The notes under the pieces were generated by a model. It worked only from the letters and a program-made list of their open reading frames with translations, made no database searches and was not told the origin of the DNA. Shown piece after piece: positions 1-6,800 of a stretch of 8,662 nt of DNA (positions within the stretch are counted from its first letter, which is position 1; the number at the start of each line of letters is the position of its first letter). Made by a program: the position numbers and the translations under genes. Location of the stretch: positions 1 through 8,662 of the forward strand of contig DAOTVD010000010.1 in assembly GCA_034437075.1 (NCBI GenBank). Direction: 5' to 3'. Source of the stretch: DAOTVD01 sp034437075 (GTDB lineage Bacteria > Chloroflexota > Anaerolineae > Aggregatilineales > J027).

Positions 1-1
1 A

Positions 2-883
2 TATGGTCAGATATCGGATGAAGGTGCTGGCTTCGACTATCTGGAAGCGATCCAGCAAGAGCACACCAGCGGCCTGTTGATGATCAACGAACAGATTAAG
101 GCGCTAGAAGGCCGGTTGTTCATCCAGGCCGCACCAGGGCAGGGCACCTATATGGCCTTTTCGGTCCCGCTAATCGCCCAGCAAGCCCCCCCGCGTAGCG
201 TCGCGCCGCCGATGCAACTGCCAGATTTCCTCGTGGAGGCCGAACAAGCCGCGCCGGGAATGGATACGGCCATTTCGGTGTGTATCCTCACGCAGCGCCC
301 TTTCTTGCAATTCAAGTTATGGAATATGCTGCAAGTGGATGATCGCTTCAGTGTGGTGGATTTTGGCGAACACCTGCCCAGCCCCGCTACGGTGACCATC
401 GTAGATATTGCGACGATTGACCTAGAAGCTGCCATACCGCGAGACTTGGCCGAAACGAAAATCTTGGTCGTCGCGCCTTACCGTGATGAAGTTTTTGCGC
501 TAGATATGTTTGCACGGGGGGCCCAAGGTTATGTGTTGGAAGATTACGCGCCGGATGAAATCATCCTAGCGGTGAATACCTTAGCCCAGGGCGGGTATTT
601 CCTTAGCGAAGTGCTGTCGAAAAATGCCGTCGCGTTTTATGTGCATTTGCATAAGCCAGACCCTTCTTTGAATGTGTATGATACCTTGACGATGCGCGAG
701 AAAGAGATTTTCACTTACATTGCACGGGGCGAACAAAATGCTCAGATCGCCGAGCGTTTGGTGCTCAGCCCACGGACTATCGAAACCCATCGCTCCAACA
801 TCATGCGCAAATTAGGCTTAAATAATTACACCGAATTGGTCTTGTTTGCCCTAAAGAAGAACATCATCACGCTCAACGATTGA
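2..883 (+). CDS. HATPase / degenerate receiver / LuxR-type HTH fusion regulator (5' partial)
   Basis: The reading frame is open from the window edge, so this is the C-terminal 293 residues of a longer protein; the TTG/ATG codons near 77-82 are internal. Residues 1-59 match the end of a NarX/NreB-type histidine-kinase ATPase domain: a DEGAGFD G-box at 6-12, then SGLLMINEQIKALEGR and GQGTYMAFSVPL. An Ala/Pro-rich linker (about 60-86) leads to a receiver-like domain (about 90-200) with D135 (IVDIATID) where the phospho-acceptor should be and a typical GAQGYVLED segment. The receiver lacks the N-terminal acidic pair, has Ala for the conserved Thr/Ser (VVAPY), and has Glu for the conserved Lys (GYVLED), so it may not be phosphorylated normally. 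Residues 226-290 form a LuxR/NarL HTH (LTMREKEIF, IAERLVLSPRTIETHRSNIMRKLGL). Kinase ATPase and DNA-binding output in one chain suggest a one-protein sensor-regulator; the input domain lies upstream of the window. The fusion is directly visible; its function is inferred. Confidence 0.9.
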   Translation, partial: YGQISDEGAGFDYLEAIQQEHTSGLLMINEQIKALEGRLFIQAAPGQGTYMAFSVPLIAQQAPPRSVAPPMQLPDFLVEAEQAAPGMDTAISVCILTQRPFLQFKLWNMLQVDDRFSVVDFGEHLPSPATVTIVDIATIDLEAAIPRDLAETKILVVAPYRDEVFALDMFARGAQGYVLEDYAPDEIILAVNTLAQGGYFLSEVLSKNAVAFYVHLHKPDPSLNVYDTLTMREKEIFTYIARGEQNAQIAERLVLSPRTIETHRSNIMRKLGLNNYTELVLFALKKNIITLND

Positions 884-906
884 ACAAAAACTACGGGCTT
901 CCCTGA

Positions 907-934
907 TAGACACCTATCTGAGATATGATATACT
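907..934 (+). promoter_or_regulatory. Candidate sigma70-type promoter
   Basis: TAGACA (907-912, 5/6 to TTGACA) and TATACT (929-934, 5/6 to TATAAT) are separated by 16 bases. Transcription would start near 941, giving the 1153 gene a leader of about 210 nt, or could serve an unrecognised leader RNA. It is the best box pair seen in the gap. Consensus preferences of this organism are unknown. Confidence 0.4.
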
Positions 935-1105
935 GAAAATTGTAAAAATTAGATTGTACCGTAGATTTAGTCTCACCAATTGACCCGTTTTCTATGTCTA
1001 CACCAGCAGGGCCAACGCATTTATCCCAGCGTGAGCGGCTCTGCCGGTGGTGTTGTGTTTCATCTACGGGATTTCCGGAATTCACGCAGGCGCGACAATC
1101 ACCAT

Positions 1106-1127
1106 GTTAAAGTTAAAGTGATATAAC
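1106..1127 (+). promoter_or_regulatory. Tandem GTTAAA hexamer next to a TATAAC box
   Basis: GTTAAA occurs twice in tandem (1106-1111 and 1112-1117), immediately followed by TATAAC (1122-1127), which resembles a -10 box about 25 nt before the start codon at 1153. No good -35 lies 16-18 bases upstream, so this would need an activator or an alternative sigma factor. The hexamer pair could be a small operator. The evidence is positional only. Confidence 0.25.
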
Positions 1128-1152
1128 ACGAATCAGACATCAGGTCAGGAAT

Positions 1153-2742
1153 ATGTGGCGAATTTCATTTGTATTTTTTCTTCTAACGCTAGTAGCCAAC
1201 ACACAAGTGGGTTGGGCGCAAGAACGTGATTCGGAATGCACCCAAATTGTAGACGAGGCCCTGGCCGCGCTGAATCAAGCCTGTAGCGAGATCAATCGGC
1301 ACGAAATTTGCTATGGCCATTCTCGTGTTACCTTAATCCCTCAGGCCGATTTTACCGTGCCTGAATTTCAGGCTCCCGGAGATCGGGCCGATTTGGTGAC
1401 CGTTCAAAGCATCCAACTGAGCCCCATTGATACGCAACTGCGCGAATGGGGTATTGCAGAAATGCGGCTACAACTGGACGTGGCCAGCCCAGAATTAGGC
1501 GATGATGTCACCATGGTCATTTTTGGTGATGCCCAGCTTCAGAATGCTGTCGCCGCCCAAGCTGGGATACCGGCGCGCACGGTGGCAGATGCGCCCGCGA
1601 GTATATTCGCGAATCCATCCTTCGAGGCCCTGGCGCTGGAAATTTTGCTTCCCGATACGCCCTTGACCGTGTTCGAACAAGCGCAAACGGGCTCTTGGCT
1701 GCGCGTCGAAACAGCGTCGGGCACCATTGGCTGGCTCATGCGCGACCAATTGGCCGACGACGATGCCCTGGATTCCCTGCCCACGCGGGCCGAGAATGCT
1801 CCAGATTATCGCCCCTTGCAAAGCGTGGTCTTTTCAGCGGGAGATTCGTCCCAAACCTGTGAGCATCTGCCCTCCAACGGACTTTTGATCCAAACCCCCG
1901 AAGGCATTGGCGAAGTCACTTTTTTAATTAACGAAATTAATATCGAGTTGGGCTCTACGGCCTTGCTGACTTGGGATAATGGGGTATTGATCTTTAGCTT
2001 GATAGAGGGCACCAGCACCTTAGTGGCTAATGACATCGAACAGCCCGTTTATCCGGGGACGCAGGTGACGATTCGTTTTGATGAACAAGGCCAAATCACC
2101 AGTATCAGCGAGCCCGTGCCCTATAATCTGGCCTTGATCGAAAGCCTACCTTTGAGCACCCTAGAGCGAGGCGTGTCGCCTAGCCCGCCTCTTTCTGAGG
2201 TCGAACAAGCAGTTCTGGAAAACCCGCAAGTTAATAATGGCACTTTGGAATCGTTAGTTCCGACCCAAATGTCTGTTCCCACCGAGGAAGCGGTATCACC
2301 CAGGCCCAACACCACTGCACCAGTGGTCACCCAAGCCAATACTACGTCCTCCTCTAATCCGGCTCCGCCAAGCAGCAATTCTGCGCCGCCTTCGTCCGTA
2401 AACACTGCAAATACTTCTACGAACCCCACTGACGACGACAATCCCGGCGGCGGTGATCCTGGCAATACTGACGATGACGACGACGACGATCCCGGCGGTG
2501 GTGATCCTGGCAATACTGACGATGATGACGATGACAATCCCGGCGGCGGTGATCCCGGCAATACTGACGATGATGATGACAAGGACAATCCCGGCGGCGG
2601 TGATCCCGGCAATACTGACGATGATGACGACGATGACGATGACGATGATGACGATGACGATGATGACGATGATGACGATGATGACGATGATGACGATGAT
2701 GACGATGATGACGATGATGATTGCCCGGATGACAACTGCTAG
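1153..2742 (+). CDS. Secreted SH3-like/FecR-like protein with Asp-rich repeat tail
   Basis: This 529-residue protein is probably exported. It has a signal peptide (MWRIS, hydrophobic FVFFLLTLVA, likely cut after A22 in VGWA-Q) and no lipobox. The mature N-terminus has Cys at 29, 44 and 53 with a CYGH motif, a pattern I recall from secreted Chloroflexota proteins, followed by a beta-rich stretch to about residue 140. Residues 157-204 resemble a bacterial SH3 domain (GSWLRVETASGTIGWL). Residues 217-325 resemble a FecR-type beta domain (INIELGSTALLTW, then IEG and YPGTQVTIRFDEQG). A Ser/Pro/Asn/Thr-rich linker (about 340-426) leads to PGGGDPGNT-D(n) repeats, then 35 consecutive Asp (489-523) and a closing CPDDNC. 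The role is unknown; the tail could bind Ca2+ or other cations, cell wall or a partner protein. The ATG at 1153 is preceded by AGGT 7 nt upstream (weak site) and starts the signal peptide directly. The next gene follows after 15 nt. Confidence 0.88.
   Translation: MWRISFVFFLLTLVANTQVGWAQERDSECTQIVDEALAALNQACSEINRHEICYGHSRVTLIPQADFTVPEFQAPGDRADLVTVQSIQLSPIDTQLREWGIAEMRLQLDVASPELGDDVTMVIFGDAQLQNAVAAQAGIPARTVADAPASIFANPSFEALALEILLPDTPLTVFEQAQTGSWLRVETASGTIGWLMRDQLADDDALDSLPTRAENAPDYRPLQSVVFSAGDSSQTCEHLPSNGLLIQTPEGIGEVTFLINEINIELGSTALLTWDNGVLIFSLIEGTSTLVANDIEQPVYPGTQVTIRFDEQGQITSISEPVPYNLALIESLPLSTLERGVSPSPPLSEVEQAVLENPQVNNGTLESLVPTQMSVPTEEAVSPRPNTTAPVVTQANTTSSSNPAPPSSNSAPPSSVNTANTSTNPTDDDNPGGGDPGNTDDDDDDDPGGGDPGNTDDDDDDNPGGGDPGNTDDDDDKDNPGGGDPGNTDDDDDDDDDDDDDDDDDDDDDDDDDDDDDDDDDDDCPDDNC
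2443..2616 (+). repeat. PGGGDPGNT-(Asp)n tandem repeat, 48-51 bp units
   Basis: Units begin with CCCGGCGG at 2443, 2491, 2539 and 2590. The first three are 48, 48 and 51 bases; the fourth runs into the poly-Asp tract. Each encodes PGGGDPGNT followed by 4-7 Asp, with one AAG (Lys) in unit three. Differences between units are mostly synonymous (GGC/GGT, CCT/CCC, GAC/GAT), so the protein repeat is better kept than the DNA. This points to purifying selection on the amino acids after duplication. Confidence 0.92.
2617..2721 (+). repeat. Poly-Asp GAY tract with seven perfect GACGATGAT copies
   Basis: Thirty-five consecutive GAC/GAT codons. The 3' part (2656-2718) is seven perfect tandem copies of the 9-mer GACGATGAT. 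Because 9 is a multiple of 3, slippage here would change tail length without breaking the frame. The downstream CPDDNC stays in frame. Confidence 0.95.
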
Positions 2743-2743
2743 C

Positions 2744-2750
2744 GAGGAAA
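2744..2750 (+). promoter_or_regulatory. Ribosome-binding site of the FHA gene
   Basis: GAGGAAA lies right after the upstream TAG stop (2740-2742), 7-10 nt before the ATG at 2758. It is the clearest Shine-Dalgarno sequence in the operon and supports this start codon. Confidence 0.7.
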
Positions 2751-2757
2751 CACGACG

Positions 2758-3870
2758 ATGCCACATCCTAAGATAAAAATTTGCCAACAATGCCACACGA
2801 TCAATCAACCCCAGGCGCTCGTGTGTACCGAATGCGGGCATACCCTGGATGCCGTATCCACCCTGGCCGTTAAAGCTTTAGAAAAGCAACCTATGATGCA
2901 ACATACCGGGACAATAGGCAGCGTACCGCTTAATCATGTTGGATTATTTTTTGCGGGTTCTAGCAAACCGGTGATCTTCCCGCGCGAAAAAGAACAAATC
3001 TTGGGGCGCACTGTGCCCCATGGCGATGCGGTTGATGTGGATTTGACCCCCTACGGCGCGGGTGTGGCGGGTGTCTCGCGGGTGCATGCCAAATTTATCT
3101 TCGAGCGGGACCAGGTCTTCTTGATGGATTTAGGCTCTAGCAACGGCACGGCCATTAACCAAAATCGCATCGTCGCCCACTACAAATACAGCTTGCGTAA
3201 TGGCGATATGCTCACGCTTGGGCAACTGCGCCTATTTGTTTATTTCCAATCGCAAAACCCGACTGCCCGCACGATTTACTGCGGCGCAATGGCGGATAGC
3301 TTGCCGCTGGTCAAAAACGACAGTTTGCCCATACAGCGGCTTACCATGGAAGTCACGCCGCTCATAGCGGCCCTGGCCCATGTGCAAAAGACGCTCAGCA
3401 CGGCGCGGCAACAAGTCTTTGATGCGCATATCAACCTGAAGACAATCATGGCCGATGGCGACCGTTTTAGCATCACGCTCGATGGCCTGGCCGATGCCCT
3501 AGATTATATGGTGCATGATGTGATGCCGATCAAAAAACAGATACGGGATGCGGTGGTAGAAACCAGCATCGCGCCGCCACGGACCCGCCCCGCTGCATCG
3601 GCTGATTTGCCCGCCGCGAATAATCTCACCCGGCCATTGCCAAAAACAGACCAGTTACCCCCAACGACCAACTCCCCAGAGGGCGAGCCCGCGCAACCGA
3701 CGATAGGTTCGCCCGAACGGGTGCGGCAAACAGCGCATCAGATCGCCAGCGCGTACCTCGAACGCCAAAGCATCACGCCAGAAAATGAACAATACCACGA
3801 AATCCTGCGCCAAATGAGCCAGACGACCCATGCTCTGCTCAGTAGCCCGCTGGATGTCAGTTATCAATAG
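2758..3870 (+). CDS. Zinc-ribbon and FHA-domain protein
   Basis: A 370-residue, probably cytoplasmic protein with no signal peptide or membrane segment. The N-terminus is a four-Cys zinc ribbon (C9xxC12 and C23xxC26, CxECGH). An FHA domain spans about 73-160 and keeps all hallmark residues: G83-R84 in ILGR, S107-R108-V109-H110, and GSSNGT at 126-131. FHA domains bind phosphothreonine peptides, so this is the likely reader of the kinase encoded immediately downstream. Residues 182-270 look mainly helical (around MEVTPLIAALAHVQKTLS and IKKQIRDAVVETS), then comes a Pro-rich linker (about 272-318) and a helical end (319-370); I do not recognise these parts. The gene starts 15 nt after the secreted-protein gene with a good ribosome-binding site, and its TAG stop is 6 nt before the kinase ATG. 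The domain call is firm; the partnership is inferred from synteny. Confidence 0.93.
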   Translation: MPHPKIKICQQCHTINQPQALVCTECGHTLDAVSTLAVKALEKQPMMQHTGTIGSVPLNHVGLFFAGSSKPVIFPREKEQILGRTVPHGDAVDVDLTPYGAGVAGVSRVHAKFIFERDQVFLMDLGSSNGTAINQNRIVAHYKYSLRNGDMLTLGQLRLFVYFQSQNPTARTIYCGAMADSLPLVKNDSLPIQRLTMEVTPLIAALAHVQKTLSTARQQVFDAHINLKTIMADGDRFSITLDGLADALDYMVHDVMPIKKQIRDAVVETSIAPPRTRPAASADLPAANNLTRPLPKTDQLPPTTNSPEGEPAQPTIGSPERVRQTAHQIASAYLERQSITPENEQYHEILRQMSQTTHALLSSPLDVSYQ

Positions 3871-3876
3871 ACACCG

Positions 3877-6800
3877 ATGCAACGTCTGGGTCAGACAACC
3901 AAAGGTTATACTTTCCAAAAGCTGATTGGGGCCGGGGGGTTTGGGTCTGTGTACCAAGCCCAACAGGCCATTATCAACCGCTTGGTAGCCATTAAGGTCA
4001 TCAATGCGGAGTATGTAAACCAGCCCGCTTTTGTGTTGCGGTTCGAGGCCGAGGCGCAAATGGTCGCGCGTTTAGAACACCCCAATATCGTGCCCCTCTA
4101 CGACTATTGGCGTCACCCCGATGGCGCTTATCTCGTGATGCGCTACCTACGCGGGGGGAATCTGCGGCATGGCTTAGCGCATTTAACGCCCGAGCAAGCA
4201 TACAGCATTATTGAGCAGATCGCCGCCGCGTTAGACTATGCCCACCAACTCGGTGTGGTGCATTTAGACATCAAGCCGGATAACATCCTGATGGATGGTG
4301 TAGGCAATGTCTATCTTTCCGATTTCGGAATCGCGCGCGAGTTAGTCGGCCTGCGGGTTGGCTCAGATCAAAACTACGCCGGGTCGCCGCCTTACATGTC
4401 GCCAGAGGTAATTCTGGGCGAAGAACTCACCATCCGCAGCGACGTTTACTCGTTTGGGGTGATGCTCTACGAACTGCTGACCGGGGTCTTGCCCTTCCAA
4501 GGTGCAGAGCACATCGAGATTATGCACCAACATTTGCATGCGCCGGTCCCTTCAATTCATGCCATCCGAGAAGACTTACCCCCCGGTCTGGATGAGGTGC
4601 TCTGGCAAGCCATGGCCAAGAGCCCCAACGCCCGCTATCCCTCCATTCGGGCCCTGATGGCAGATTATCGCGAAAACATGCGCGAGCAGATTCCGCTAGA
4701 CCCCCAGCAAGCATCGCTCGTGGGGGCTATCACATCTGCCGATCAGATCATCACGGCGGGTGCTGGCCGGGGCACGCGCATGCTGACGACCGGCGGATAC
4801 CCGCGTAATCCTTATAAGGGGTTGCGCGCCTTCCAACACCTGGATGCAAACGATTTTTTTGGGCGCGAACCCTTGGTGACCGATATTATCGCTCGCCTGA
4901 CGGCTGCCGACCCGGTACGCCTGCTGACCATCATTGGGCCCAGCGGGAGTGGTAAATCGAGCTTAGTTGGCGCTGGCGTGGTGCCTGCCTTACGCGAGCA
5001 AACCCAACCTTGGTACGTGGCCCAGATGACCCCCGGCGCGGCTCCCTTAGAGACTTTAGCCGAGACGATGCGAACCTTAGCGCTCGCCCCTTACGCTGGC
5101 GTTTTGGATTGGCAAGACCCCACGACCTTGCTGGCCTGGCTGAAGACGAGCCTGCCCCAAAATGCGCCAATTCTGCTCGTGATCGACCAATTCGAAGAAT
5201 TATTCACCCAAACGGCCCCCCGGAAGCAGCAGCGCGCCTTTATTGACAATCTCGTAACCGCCGTAGAAGCCAAGTGCCTGTTCGTGGTTTTGGTCTTGCG
5301 GGCCGATTTCTACGACCGCCCGATGCAGTTCCCCGCCCTGGCGCCTTATTTACGCCAACAAACGATCATCGTGCTCCCGCTGACAGAAAGTGAGTTGGAA
5401 CGGGTGATCGTAGCGCCCGCGCAACGCGCCGGGGTCAACATACAATCCGAACTTGTCTTGCGGCTGATTTTTGACATGCACCAGCAACCCGGCGCGCTTC
5501 CGTTGTTACAGTTTACGCTCACCGAATTGGTCGAGCGGGCGGGGACGCAGCCCGTGACCTTAGATACTTACAACCTGCTAGGCGGGATTTCTGGCACATT
5601 GGCCTTACGGGCCGACCAGTTGTTTTTGGCGATGCCGGAAGAATGGCAACCGCTGATGCGGCGCATCTTTTTACAACTCATCACCTTGGATGAAGACAGC
5701 ACAGCCACGCGGCGGCGCGTTACCTGGCAAGCACTTGACGCCTTGACGGATCAGCAGATGATCTTGCAAAAAATTTTGGATACGTTCGGAGCCGCGCGCC
5801 TCGTGACCTTTGATCGTGACCCAACCACGCGGTTACCCACAGTCGAGATTGCCCACGAAGCCCTGATCGGGGCCTGGGGACGGCTTCAAGCCTGGCTGGA
5901 TGATGCGCGGTTGCTCTTGCGTACCACTCAGCAACTTGAATTCGCCGTGCGAGAATGGGAATCTCATCGGCAGGAAGCCAGCTATCTTGCGAGTGGCGCC
6001 CGCTTGGCGAGCTTCGAAGACCTGGCCACGCAAACGGAGCGCCCCTTGGATGCCCGAGCACGCGCGTTTTTGGGGGCCAGCCTAGCCCAGCGCGGGCGGT
6101 ATCGCGCCCGAGTACGGTTGGCCGTGGTTAGCCTGGTTGTGCTCGTCATGCTGACGAGTAGCTTGGCGCTTGTGGCGGTCAATCAGCAAAGCCAGGCCAT
6201 AGAAGCCCGTAACCAGGCCGACGCGCAAGCCGCCCTGGCACGCTCGCGAGAGTTAGCCGCCCTGGCCTTGTTGCAAACCGACCAGCCCGACATCGCCGCG
6301 TTGTTGGCCCTCGCCAGCCAAGAACAGGCCACGACATTCGAGGCACAACATAGCTTGCTGACCGTCTTGCAAGAGGCCGCACCCCGCCAGTATACCTTGC
6401 ATCATGGCGAGCCAGTGCGCGCGCTGGCCCGGTCGGCGGATGGGCGGTATATGGCCACGGGTGGCGCCGACGGAACGCTCGTCTGGTGGGATGTCCTGCG
6501 CCAGGTGCGTGTGGCCGAACGGTCTGCGGCCCTAACGGGGCGCGTGCACAGCCTGGCGGTGCATGCTGATTGGATCGCAGCAGGGGGGGTGGATGGGGCG
6601 CTGACCCTATGGAACCCCCGCACGGACGATATACAGCACCTGGCGGCGCATGGGGATGATGTTTGGGCGGTCGCCTGGCATCCCTCCGGCGGCAGGCTGG
6701 CCAGCGCAGGCGCAGATGGTGAAATTATCCTATGGGCTGTACCCTCCGGCGAGATACAGCACCGCTGGGCGGCCCACGCCGAGACAATATTTGCGTTGGC

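Larger units (their letters stand above)
884..1152. other. Intergenic region upstream of the operon
   Basis: This 269-base stretch has no convincing gene. A 64-codon reverse-strand ORF (891-1085) has no recognisable motif and no ribosome-binding site. No strong intrinsic terminator follows the upstream gene: the GGGCTTCCC near 896-903 is too short and lacks a T run. The stretch holds a good sigma70-like promoter at 907-934, an 8-base palindrome TTCCGGAA at 1073-1080, a tandem GTTAAA hexamer at 1106-1117 and a TATAAC box at 1122-1127. It most likely carries the control region of the three-gene operon starting at 1153. Confidence 0.7.

Noticed and set aside
896..910. GGGCTTCCC as terminator of the upstream regulator gene
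   Set aside because: The stem is only 3 bp and no T run follows.
891..1085. 64-codon reverse-strand ORF in the gap before the operon
   Set aside because: No recognisable motif or ribosome-binding site, and it covers the likely promoter region.
2443..2721. CRISPR array
   Set aside because: The repeats are translated in frame within a signal-peptide protein and lack unique spacers.
2121..2764. Reverse-strand ORFs encoding poly-Ser, Val/Ile-rich or His/Arg-rich proteins, and a plus-strand Met/Thr-rich ORF (2453-2776)
   Set aside because: These are shadow frames of the GAY repeat tract; the simple repeat keeps several frames free of stops.
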